Shown here in pieces: positions 16,677 to 23,829 of a DNA stretch of 27,967 nucleotides. Position 1 is the first letter of the stretch; each line of letters starts with the position of its first letter. Both the position numbers and the translations under genes were made by a program. The DNA comes from CAYWKU01 sp964459325 (GTDB lineage: Bacteria > RBG-13-61-14 > CAYWKU01): contig CAYWKU010000044.1 of the NCBI GenBank assembly GCA_964459325.1, positions 1 through 27,967 on the forward strand, read 5' to 3'. The notes beneath the pieces were generated by a model that saw only the letters and a list, made by a program, of their open reading frames with translations, searched no databases and had not been told where the DNA came from.

Positions 16677-17300
16677 TTACATGGGATTCAGGGTAACGGT
16701 GTTCCCGTCTTCGCTTATCTCGAAATCCCCGAAAACCGCCGGGGCATATTCCTTCAGAATGCTCAATATTTTTATCACAAGCAGCCTTATTTCCCACTGG
16801 GCCGCCTTCTGACCCCTCAGTCCTATCATGTGTCGCCACTCGCGGAAGTTGGCGCTTACCACGATTTCGCTCTGCACCGCGTTGGGCAGAACGAAGCGGG
16901 CGTCTTCGTTCTTTACACCCATCCCTTGGAGCTTCAGGTAAGCGTCCCGGCAGGCGTTTACTGTGTCTTGGAACAATTTTTGCGCCTCGGGATTCGAGGA
17001 TACGGATTCCGGCTCCACCACGTCGAAGCTCTTCTCGTTAACGTAGCGCTGACTCTGCTGGCTGAAACTGGCCAGCCGGTGCCGGACCAGTTGGTGAGTG
17101 CAGGCCCGGCTGACCCCCCGGATTCGGAACGTAGCCGATGCGTGTTCGAGCACGCTGTGGTGGCCGTTGCGGATAATCATCTTTATGAATCTTTCCTGGG
17201 AACCCTTCCCGGCTTTCTCGAAGGACAGGTAGCACGTGCGGCCGGCCCTTTCTATGAGAACCTCCGGGTCGGGAGTTATTGCGAGCAGGTCCACTTCCAT
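16677..17300 (-). CDS. thyX: FAD-dependent thymidylate synthase
   Basis: A 207-residue flavin-dependent thymidylate synthase that makes dTMP from dUMP with methylene-tetrahydrofolate and NAD(P)H. The diagnostic ThyX motif RHR-x7-S is present as RHRLASFSQQSQRY (Arg73 to Ser83), with HHSVLEHASATFRI and RACTHQLVRHR before it, and the WRHMIGLRGQKAAQWEIR region near the C-terminus that binds dUMP and FAD. The length matches the family. GGGG lies eight bases before the ATG. It begins only three bases after the stop of the activase gene, so the two are probably coupled. ThyX is common in anaerobes and organisms lacking classical folate recycling. The window has no thyA. Confidence 0.98.
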   Translation of the reverse strand: MEVDLLAITPDPEVLIERAGRTCYLSFEKAGKGSQERFIKMIIRNGHHSVLEHASATFRIRGVSRACTHQLVRHRLASFSQQSQRYVNEKSFDVVEPESVSSNPEAQKLFQDTVNACRDAYLKLQGMGVKNEDARFVLPNAVQSEIVVSANFREWRHMIGLRGQKAAQWEIRLLVIKILSILKEYAPAVFGDFEISEDGNTVTLNPM

Positions 17301-17303
17301 AGT

Positions 17304-18101
17304 TTACCCCGAAGTTACCGTATTTTTTCGATTTTGCCTTTCGGCGGCATTCAGCGCCGCGCCCATGGCGCCCACTATCTGCGGCTCGGAGGGAATTTTC
17401 AATTCCAGGTTCAACCTTTCCTCCAGAGCCTTCACCACGCCTTTATTTTTAGCCACTCCGCCGGTCATCATGACCGGAGGCTCGATGCCGACCCTGCCGG
17501 CAAGCGCCGCCACCCGGCCCGCAATCGCCCTGCTGATGGCACGGATGATGTCGGGGGTTTCGTAACCGGAGGCCACCAGGCTGACCACCTCGCTTTCGGC
17601 GAACACCGTGCAGGTGCTGGAGACCGCGACTTCGGAGGCGGCCCGTTCGTACATATCCCCCATCTTTTCCAGGTCGACTTCCAGTGCCCGGGCCATCACT
17701 TCCAGGAACCTTCCGGTGCCGGCGGCGCATTTATCGTTCATCACGAAGTCGGTAACCCGGCCGGTTTCGTCGGTGCGGATTACCTTGGAATCCTGACCCC
17801 CCACGTCTATAACCGTGCGGATATTCTCGAAAAAGTAGTGAGCGCCCTTGCCGTGGCAGGTAATTTCGGTGATGGTGTCGTCCGCGAAGTCCACGCTCTC
17901 CCTGCCATAGCCGGTAGCGATTACGCAGGCCACCTCGTCTCTTTTTATCCCGGCCTTCTCCAGCGCCGCCTGCCACGCTCGCTCAGCCGCTTTTTTGTTG
18001 CTTGCTCCCGTTGGAACCACTTCGTACGCTGTAAGCTCGCCCTCCGATATTAACACGGCGTCGGTGGTGAGGCTGCCGGAGTCTATGCCGCCGTAGTACA
18101 T
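17304..18101 (-). CDS. CoA-substrate enzyme activase ATPase (HgdC/BcrA-D/BadF family)
   Basis: A 265-residue activase with an ASKHA-type ATPase fold. The start at 18101 is chosen because YYGGIDSGSLTTDAV is the first phosphate loop of the family; the longer frame to 18227 would run into the preceding gene. Phosphate motif 2 is VIDVGGQDSK (about 98-106). The two cluster cysteines are in NDKCAAGTGRF (Cys125) and SSTCTVFAESEV (Cys164), one per monomer pair bridging a [4Fe-4S] cluster at the dimer interface, and MMTGGVAKN completes the ATP site. Such proteins drive ATP-dependent electron transfer into 2-hydroxyacyl-CoA dehydratases or benzoyl-CoA reductases. No dehydratase or reductase subunit lies in the window, so the partner must be elsewhere or is a different protein. 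Confidence 0.95.
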   Translation of the reverse strand: MYYGGIDSGSLTTDAVLISEGELTAYEVVPTGASNKKAAERAWQAALEKAGIKRDEVACVIATGYGRESVDFADDTITEITCHGKGAHYFFENIRTVIDVGGQDSKVIRTDETGRVTDFVMNDKCAAGTGRFLEVMARALEVDLEKMGDMYERAASEVAVSSTCTVFAESEVVSLVASGYETPDIIRAISRAIAGRVAALAGRVGIEPPVMMTGGVAKNKGVVKALEERLNLELKIPSEPQIVGAMGAALNAAERQNRKNTVTSG

Positions 18102-18111
18102 ATCAGACAGT

Positions 18112-18960
18112 TCAAAACTTGACTCCCGCCGACACGAAGGGCCCGGCCAGGCCGTATTCGACTTCCAGGTCGTCGCTGGCCTTGCCGTAAAGGAGCAGGT
18201 ACTGGTAGCCGCCCTGTGCGAATACAAACCGGCTTTTCCAGTTCAGACCGCCTCTTACATCGAAGTATTTGCCTTCGTAATCTCCGTAATTCGCCGCCAG
18301 CCCGGAACCTTCGGCAAAAACTCCGAACCCGAGCGGGAGTCGCAACTCCAGGGCGCCCGCCGCCACCGGCAATGCCACGCGAACTCTATCTTCTTCGGAT
18401 TCTTCCGCGCCCTCGCTAAGGCCCAATTTGTCTGCGGCTTCCTGGGTTAGACTTCCGCTGATCTTGGCGTGTGCATCAAGGTAAGCCACGCCCATACCGA
18501 GAGCTATTCTGCCCCTGTCTCCCCGTATGAGAGACCTTTCATAGAGCAACCTGTACCTTTGCACTTCCGTCTCGGTTTTAACGTCGGCGTCATTCTTGAA
18601 TGAATAGTCGCCCCATTGGACATCTTCTTCCAGCTTTTCTTTGCCGTCCCGGCTGTCCATGAACCAGTAGAAGCTGAACCGGTTGCGCTTGGTGATGTTA
18701 AGCCATAACCCCACGTCCAGGGTGGTGGATACGCTGTCCAGATTGAGTTGTTTATCATACTCCAAATCCTTGAGATAATCCCCGCTCTCCAGGTAATCCA
18801 AATCGGATTTCAGGGACACTTCGCCCATGACCTCCGGCCACCAGACAATGACCTCCGCCCCTATCCGGCCCTTTTGAGCGCCGTCGGCCAGGGACGGGGT
18901 GACGGAAAGAAACATAAGCCCGATTGCCACCGCCAGGGATAATGCCAGCAATTTTTTCAT
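18112..18960 (-). CDS. secreted, probable outer-membrane beta-barrel protein
   Basis: A 282-residue protein with a clear signal peptide: MKKLLALSLAVAIGLMFLS followed by VTPSLADG, with cleavage probably after Ala-Asp-Gly or SLA. The rest has alternating polar and hydrophobic strands, many Tyr, Trp and Asp residues, and ends in GPFVSAGVKF, with the C-terminal Phe that the BAM complex recognises. I estimate 10-12 strands but cannot tell the family. AAAGGAGG seven bases ahead supports the ATG. It lies between a HAD phosphatase and the activase, ten bases before the latter, and may share a transcript, although its function need not be related. It is most likely a small outer-membrane channel or structural barrel. 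Confidence 0.75.
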   Translation of the reverse strand: MKKLLALSLAVAIGLMFLSVTPSLADGAQKGRIGAEVIVWWPEVMGEVSLKSDLDYLESGDYLKDLEYDKQLNLDSVSTTLDVGLWLNITKRNRFSFYWFMDSRDGKEKLEEDVQWGDYSFKNDADVKTETEVQRYRLLYERSLIRGDRGRIALGMGVAYLDAHAKISGSLTQEAADKLGLSEGAEESEEDRVRVALPVAAGALELRLPLGFGVFAEGSGLAANYGDYEGKYFDVRGGLNWKSRFVFAQGGYQYLLLYGKASDDLEVEYGLAGPFVSAGVKF

Positions 18961-18995
18961 AATAATCCTCCTTTGCCGATTTTTCTCAAGTTAAT

Positions 18996-19658
18996 TCAAT
19001 AATTTACCGCTTTTGCTCCGTTGTTTATCCATTGAAAAAGCTCGGCGGGCGACTCGAAAGCTTTATCCGGGCCCGCCTGCAACAGTGCATCGTTGTCGTA
19101 CCCGTGCCACAGTGCCCCGATTGTGAAAACTCCCGCGGCCTTACCGGCCAGAATATCAGAGCGGTGGTCGCCAATCATGGCGGTTTTCTCCGGGTTTACT
19201 TTCAACTCCCGTATGGCCTTCAGGAGTCCCTCGGGGTGAGGTTTACCCCGATTGACGTCGTCGCCGGTGACCACCGGGTTGAACTTTCCCGCCAGGTTCA
19301 GCTCCTTCAATGTTATCTCAGTGGAACGGCGCCCCTTTCCCGTGAAAATGGCCATTTTTTTGCCGCGAGCCTCCAATTCCATCATCAGTTCATCCATACC
19401 CTCGTACAAAAGGTCCGCCCGGTGGAGGTCGCGGTATGCGGCGTAGTAGTACTCGATGGCCTCATCGCGAAGCTCATCATCCACCAGGTTGCCGATTATA
19501 TCGCTCTCCGGCGGGCCGAAAAGGGCCACTATTTCGGCGATGCTCCATTCACGCCCGGTGTACCTGGTAGCGAATGCGTTAAAGGCGTCCATTATCAGGG
19601 GATAAGTGTCCGCCAGAGTGCCGTCGAAGTCAAATATGAACGCTTCGAACTCGGCCAC
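18996..19658 (-). CDS. HAD-family hydrolase, phosphoglycolate phosphatase-like
   Basis: A 220-residue HAD subclass I phosphatase. Motif I is FIFDFDGTLAD with nucleophile Asp10 and acid/base Asp12; motif II is the TGKGRR segment (Thr106); motif III is RGKPHPEG (Lys139); motif IV is IGDHRSDILAG (Asp164, Asp168). A helical cap is inserted after motif I. This arrangement fits Gph/PgmB-type phosphatases acting on small phosphorylated metabolites. It starts with GTG at 19658. The ribosome binding site GGGAGG is supplied by the two Gly codons and flanking bases that end the upstream MoaD-like gene, three bases before its start, so the pair must be translated in concert. A role in pterin-cofactor chemistry is possible but unproven. 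Confidence 0.9.
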   Translation of the reverse strand: MAEFEAFIFDFDGTLADTYPLIMDAFNAFATRYTGREWSIAEIVALFGPPESDIIGNLVDDELRDEAIEYYYAAYRDLHRADLLYEGMDELMMELEARGKKMAIFTGKGRRSTEITLKELNLAGKFNPVVTGDDVNRGKPHPEGLLKAIRELKVNPEKTAMIGDHRSDILAGKAAGVFTIGALWHGYDNDALLQAGPDKAFESPAELFQWINNGAKAVNY

Positions 19659-19661
19659 GGA

Positions 19662-19940
19662 CTAGCCTCCCGACATGGGCAGTACGACGCTTATTTCATC
19701 GCCTTCTTCGAGTTTGCGTTTCATGTCTTCGGGCAGTTGTGCCCGGTCTCCGTTTATAAGGACGGTGGGCGTGACCGGTTGCTTGAGTGATTTTTTGAAA
19801 TACTTTTGCTTGAACCCCATTTCCTTGTCGGCCCGTTTGAAAAATTTTTTCAGGGTAGCGCCGTCTTTAAGCTCGACAGCGCCTTCGGCGTTCACCGGGT
19901 TTCCATCGATTATGCCGGCTATTCTCGCGTTGATTTTCAT
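19662..19940 (-). CDS. MoaD/ThiS-like ubiquitin-fold sulfur carrier
   Basis: A 92-residue beta-grasp protein ending in PMSGG, the C-terminal Gly-Gly that is adenylated and thiocarboxylated in MoaD and ThiS. The pattern PTVLINGDRAQLPEDMKRKLEEGDEISVV followed by LPMSGG is the canonical second half of the fold. An insertion-like basic stretch (KKFFKRADKEMGFKQKYFKK) is longer than in E. coli MoaD. Carriers of this type are frequently found next to AOR-family tungsten enzymes, where they probably supply sulfur for the enzyme's own pterin dithiolene or help assemble the cofactor. It begins 24 bases after the AOR stop and ends 3 bases before the HAD gene. GGGGAA is the likely ribosome binding site. 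Confidence 0.9.
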   Translation of the reverse strand: MKINARIAGIIDGNPVNAEGAVELKDGATLKKFFKRADKEMGFKQKYFKKSLKQPVTPTVLINGDRAQLPEDMKRKLEEGDEISVVLPMSGG

Positions 19941-19964
19941 CGATGAAATTCCCCGGTTGTTTAT

Positions 19965-21983
19965 TTATTCCGAGTAAAGCCCCTCCACCACCTCATCCAG
20001 TCCGAGCTTTTTGAGGTGCTCGGCGTCGGGTTTGCCGGTTTCGTAATCCCAGTGCATGGCCCTGTAGAAATCCTTCGAGAGCATATCCATGTCCAGGGTA
20101 ATGCCTTTCGCGGGGCCTTTTTCGAGCGGCGGGTCGCCATAAACCCTGGGATTAGGTTTGAAGTCCCGGGCGGGGTTAAGGCCTTCGCGCACGTTGAACG
20201 AGTGCCTGAGCTGCTCGATGCGCTCACCCACTTCCAGGTACTCGTCGTTGGAAAAATTCCAGCCGGTGGCGGCATTTATCCATTCCACCAGGGGAATGTT
20301 CCCGCCCACCTGGGTTCCGAACAGGCAGGTTCCGGTGCAGTCTATAATCATCTTGTAGCAGGAATCCACGGCGAGCGCTTCGCCCTTGTTGTCGTAACGG
20401 TATCTTTCTTTTTGGGGAGTAAACGAAGGTATCTTTTTGGCCTTGGAAAATTTCTTTTCCAGGAACTGCAAATCGAGGTACTGATAAGAAGTTATGGTGT
20501 GCCGCCCGGGCGTGGGTTCGCAATAGTATGACACGCCGAAGCCGGGGTCGAACTTGGGGTCGTGCATGGGCGCTTCCACGCCGCCGCAGTGCACCGCGTA
20601 CTTGTCGGAGTTTTTGCCGAGTTTCTCGGCGGCCACTTTTACCCCGTCGGCCAGGGTGTCGCCGATGCCTTCGCGGTTGATTATCTTTTCGGTAAGCTTG
20701 ATTATGGAATCGCCGTTGCCCCATTTAAGCTCCAGTCCGCCGGTGTCTTCCTTTGTGATTATGCCTTTTTCAAAGCATTCCACGGCGAAAGCAACCGTGG
20801 AGCCGCAGCTGATGGAATCGATACCGCCTCGGTTTACCAGGTCGTTTATTTTGAACATTACATGCAGGTCGTTTGTAAGGGTAAGGCTGCCGAAGGCGCA
20901 CAGTGTTTCGTATTCGGGCTTGTGCATTTCCTCTATTTTGTAAGGGCCGTCCGTTACTTTCATGACGCCGCCGCACCTTAAGGGACAGGAGTAGCAGCCG
21001 TAACTTTTCACCTGGTAGTTGATTACGGCTTCGGCGCCGATTTTCTGAGATTTTTTAAGGGGAAAGTCGGTATAGCCCACGCCTCCCCAGTTTTTGATGG
21101 GGCTGTCGCCGCTTTCGGCGCTCATGGCGGTAATCGCCGGAGTTCCAAACTTGGACAGCAGCAACCTCCACAGGTTAGCGGGCTGGCGGGCGTAAACCGA
21201 GCCCTTGCGGGTTATCCAGCCGGTCATGGCGAGGATTCTGTCGCCCAGCATACCCTTGAATCGTTTTCCGCCCTCGAGGCTTTCGCGGAACTTTTTGGTA
21301 AGCTCGGACATCTTTTCCTTGTCTTGAACCTTCACCCTGGTGGTACCCGCGGCGACGACCGCTTTGAGCTTTTTGGAGCCCATGACGGCGCCGAGTCCGC
21401 TCCGGGCGGCAATCCTGCCCCCGTCGTTGCATATCCCGGCCATGTAACTCGACTTTTCCCCCGCCGGGCCGATGCAGGATACCTGGCAGCGTTTGCCGTG
21501 GATTTCTTTGAGCTTGTTCTCGGTTTCGATGGCGTCAACTCCCCACAACTCGGACGCATCCTTTATTTCGGCGCCGTTATTGTCGATGTAGAGGTAAACG
21601 GGCTTGTCGCCGGTGCCATAGACGAAAAGAGCGTCCACGCCGCACCTTTTCAGGAAGGGGGAGAAGAATCCGCCGCAGTTAGCATCGCCCCATCCTCCGG
21701 TCTGAGGCGATTTTCCGACCACCGTAAACCGGCCTGTGAACAGTGACCCCGCGTCCGTAAGCAGGCCCGTGGTGAAGCCCAGTATGTTGTCCGGCCCGAG
21801 AGGGTCGGCGCCCGGTTTTATCCTGTCCCACAGGATTTTAGCGCCAAGCCCGACGCCGCCGGAGTACTTCTTGTAAAAGTCCTCGTCCAGCTCTTCATAC
21901 TCGACTTTCCCGGAGCTTAAGTCCACGTTCAGGATTTTTCCCCAGTATCCCTTGCCTGTACCTTTCTCTTCCTGTTCGACCAT
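19965..21983 (-). CDS. aldehyde:ferredoxin oxidoreductase-family tungsten/molybdenum enzyme
   Basis: A 672-residue AOR-family oxidoreductase, longer than Pyrococcus AOR (605). Domain 1 opens with GYWGKILNVDLSSGKV and GGVGLGAKILWD; the pterin-binding loops are seen in GGWGDANCGGFFSPFLKRCG and RSGLGAVMGSKKLKAVV. The [4Fe-4S] cysteines are Cys330, Cys333 and Cys337 in GCYSCPLRCGG and the fourth is most likely Cys553 in the CTGTCLFG segment. It should oxidise an aldehyde or reduce an acid with ferredoxin in the cytoplasm, using tungsto- or molybdo-bispterin. AGGAGG eight bases ahead supports the ATG. First gene of a minus-strand run with a MoaD-like protein. BamB-like benzoyl-CoA reductase is an alternative, but none of its partner genes are nearby. 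Confidence 0.93.
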   Translation of the reverse strand: MVEQEEKGTGKGYWGKILNVDLSSGKVEYEELDEDFYKKYSGGVGLGAKILWDRIKPGADPLGPDNILGFTTGLLTDAGSLFTGRFTVVGKSPQTGGWGDANCGGFFSPFLKRCGVDALFVYGTGDKPVYLYIDNNGAEIKDASELWGVDAIETENKLKEIHGKRCQVSCIGPAGEKSSYMAGICNDGGRIAARSGLGAVMGSKKLKAVVAAGTTRVKVQDKEKMSELTKKFRESLEGGKRFKGMLGDRILAMTGWITRKGSVYARQPANLWRLLLSKFGTPAITAMSAESGDSPIKNWGGVGYTDFPLKKSQKIGAEAVINYQVKSYGCYSCPLRCGGVMKVTDGPYKIEEMHKPEYETLCAFGSLTLTNDLHVMFKINDLVNRGGIDSISCGSTVAFAVECFEKGIITKEDTGGLELKWGNGDSIIKLTEKIINREGIGDTLADGVKVAAEKLGKNSDKYAVHCGGVEAPMHDPKFDPGFGVSYYCEPTPGRHTITSYQYLDLQFLEKKFSKAKKIPSFTPQKERYRYDNKGEALAVDSCYKMIIDCTGTCLFGTQVGGNIPLVEWINAATGWNFSNDEYLEVGERIEQLRHSFNVREGLNPARDFKPNPRVYGDPPLEKGPAKGITLDMDMLSKDFYRAMHWDYETGKPDAEHLKKLGLDEVVEGLYSE

Positions 21984-22050
21984 AGGGTTCCCTCCTCTTT
22001 CCGCTATAGAGTGCGAAACTCCTTGCTAATCAACCTTTTCTTCAATGGCT

Positions 22051-22079
22051 TATGTACCACAAAGTTGGGCTTACGTCAA
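22051..22079 (-). promoter_or_regulatory. candidate promoter of the AOR operon
   Basis: On the minus strand TTGACG (22074-22079) and TACATA (22051-22056) are exactly 17 bases apart, giving a leader of about 60 bases before the AOR start. The -10 matches only half of the consensus, so this is a moderate call. Confidence 0.4.
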
Positions 22080-22134
22080 ACTTAACCCGAAAGGTTCTCC
22101 CCGAAAAATAAGCATTCCCAACCTTGTCGAATTT

Positions 22135-22147
22135 CGGGAAGTTCCCG
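22135..22147. promoter_or_regulatory. palindrome CGGGAA-G-TTCCCG, possible operator
   Basis: Six-base perfect arms around one base. It sits about 56 bases upstream of the -35 of the AOR promoter and about 190 bases before the radical SAM gene, so it could serve an activator for either. The regulator is unknown. Confidence 0.4.
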
Positions 22148-22336
22148 GAAGTCCTCACCTTTTGAATCAGAATATATATCATGATAACTTAAAGAAAAGA
22201 TAGTAAGCGAACATTTTTAATAATCAAAAGCTTCCCGAATTGCTTGTGGCAGGGTTCCGCAATCGTTAAGTGGCGTCACAAACAAAGGCAGGTCGCCTAT
22301 TAAACTGTGTTTTGCATGATAAGGTAGCGTTTTCAA

Positions 22337-23821
22337 TTGGTAAGGCCCATAAAGAAATTATTGCTCGTATACCCGCCCGTTACTTACAGCGTGCAGAGCG
22401 CCAAGCAGAGCTGCCCGCCGCTGGGGGTGGCTTATCTGGCCGCCGCCGTCAGGGAGCGTTGCGACGTGAAAATACTGGACGCCGCTGTTGAGGGCTATGA
22501 GCACGAGGAGCGCCTCAACCCCCACCTGATGCGCTACGGAATGCCGGTATCCGAAATCGCCCGCGAAGTGGCGAGTTACCGGCCCGATGCGGTGGGCATA
22601 TCGTGCATATTTTCCAGCCAGTTCCCCACGGTGGCTCAAATCTGCGAAGCCGTGAAGAAAATTGACCCGGATATCCTCACCCTGACCGGTGGCACTCACC
22701 CCACCTTCATGCCCGAGAGGTCTCTCAACAAATCCCCGCACCTCGATTGCGTCGTTCGAGGAGAAGGGGAGCTGACCCTGCAACGAATAGTGGACACTAC
22801 CCTGGACGAGGGCGACTGGAAATCGCTGCCCGGGGTGGCGTTCAGGGACAACTGCCGGCCGGTTGTCAATCCGGAGGCGGAGTTGGTCGGGGAACTGGAC
22901 TCGCTGCCTCGCCCCGCGCGGGACCTTCTGCCCATGGACAAGTATTTCAGCAGGAACCTTCCCATGGGAATCGTCTCCCGCCGCCGGCCGTGGGCCAACG
23001 TCATCACCAGCCGCGGCTGCCCTGCCAGATGCGCCTTCTGCTCAAGCACGCGATTCTGGGGTTATTGTTACCGCATGCGTCAACCCGAAGCAGTACTGGA
23101 CGAAATCGAGCAATTAGCCAATGACTATGGGGTGAGGGAGATAAAGTTTTTCGATGACAACCTTGCCGCCCATCTGCCGAGAGCGAAGGAGATATTCCGG
23201 GGAATAATCGAGCGGGGAATCGACATTACGTGGAACACCCCAAACGGCATCGGAATACACAATCTCGACTTCGAGGTGATAAACCTCATGAAAAACAGCG
23301 GCGCCTACGAGTTGACGCTGGCCGTGGAATCGGGAGACCCCGACGTTTTGAGGGATATAATTCACAAGCCCTTCGACCTCGACCGGGCCCTCGAGGTGTC
23401 CCGGATATTGAGGCGGATGAAGCTGGGAACGTATGGATTTTTCATCATAGGTTTTCCCGGGGAGACCAAGGAGCAGATAAGGCGCACCATCAGTTTCGCA
23501 TGGAAGCTCAACCTCGACCGGATTAGCGTTTTCGTGGCCAATCCCTTGCCGGGGACCGAAATTTTCCGCACATGCGTCGAAAAAGGTTACATCTCGGAAG
23601 ATTTTCCCTTCGAGGAAGCGGACTACTTCAACGCCAGGTTCGATACGCCTGAATGGAGCGGCAAGTGGGTGGAAAGCGCCCGCAAGCGCTTTTTCTGGAC
23701 CTATAATCTGAGTCTACCCATCCGCGGGCCTATGCGGTTTTTCCGGACATATGGGCCGGTGCTGAGACGCCGGCCACTTTCCCTGATAAAGCTTGCCCTC
23801 TCGAAGCTCTTTGCCGGGTAA
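22337..23821 (+). CDS. B12-binding-domain radical SAM protein
   Basis: A 494-residue enzyme in the large cobalamin-type radical SAM group (BchE-like). An N-terminal Rossmann domain (about 1-150: KKLLLVYPP, CPPLGVAYLAA, VGISCIFSSQ, TGGTHPTFMP, RGEGELTL) matches the B12-binding part, although the lower ligand DxHxxG is not present. The radical SAM core has the CxxxCxxC cluster motif in SRGCPARCAFCSS (Cys228, Cys232, Cys235), then EIKFFDDN, LAVESGD and GFFIIGFPGET. The start is TTG because an in-frame stop lies 12 bases upstream; only a weak AAGG precedes it. It likely methylates or rearranges a lipid, cofactor or glycan precursor. It ends eight bases from the convergent sulfotransferase. Substrate unknown. 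Confidence 0.9.
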   Translation: MVRPIKKLLLVYPPVTYSVQSAKQSCPPLGVAYLAAAVRERCDVKILDAAVEGYEHEERLNPHLMRYGMPVSEIAREVASYRPDAVGISCIFSSQFPTVAQICEAVKKIDPDILTLTGGTHPTFMPERSLNKSPHLDCVVRGEGELTLQRIVDTTLDEGDWKSLPGVAFRDNCRPVVNPEAELVGELDSLPRPARDLLPMDKYFSRNLPMGIVSRRRPWANVITSRGCPARCAFCSSTRFWGYCYRMRQPEAVLDEIEQLANDYGVREIKFFDDNLAAHLPRAKEIFRGIIERGIDITWNTPNGIGIHNLDFEVINLMKNSGAYELTLAVESGDPDVLRDIIHKPFDLDRALEVSRILRRMKLGTYGFFIIGFPGETKEQIRRTISFAWKLNLDRISVFVANPLPGTEIFRTCVEKGYISEDFPFEEADYFNARFDTPEWSGKWVESARKRFFWTYNLSLPIRGPMRFFRTYGPVLRRRPLSLIKLALSKLFAG

Positions 23822-23829
23822 ACACAGCG

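Larger units (their letters stand above)
21984..22336. other. 353-base divergent intergenic region between the AOR and radical SAM genes
   Basis: No credible gene lies here. It is more AT-rich than its surroundings, especially 22160-22235. It holds a candidate AOR promoter (22051-22079), a 13-base perfect palindrome (22135-22147) and a small AACC/GGTT hairpin (22084-22096). I see no tRNA or recognisable riboswitch. Confidence 0.6.

Noticed and set aside
15743..16696. A 317-codon plus-strand frame opposite the metzincin gene
   Set aside because: It has no ribosome binding site or motif, while the minus-strand frame has zinc finger, membrane helix and HExxH in order.
16830..18053. A 407-codon plus-strand open frame opposite thyX and the activase
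   Set aside because: It is an antisense shadow of two genes whose catalytic motifs are intact; its own protein shows no family pattern, and its His/Gly-rich, low-complexity make-up is typical of reversed GC-rich codons.
18102..18227. Longer activase with start at 18227
   Set aside because: The extra 42 residues overlap the barrel protein gene and look like its shadow; the family begins at the YGGIDSGS phosphate loop.
19965..21983. Assignment of the AOR-family gene as BamB of class II benzoyl-CoA reductase
   Set aside because: The length is similar but no BamC-I neighbour is present, and the adjacent MoaD-like gene is usual for generic AORs.
21984..22336. A molybdenum/tungsten cofactor riboswitch before the AOR gene
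   Set aside because: The leader after the candidate promoter is only about 60 bases and I could not find the conserved helices of the Moco/Tuco riboswitch; a covariance-model search would settle it.
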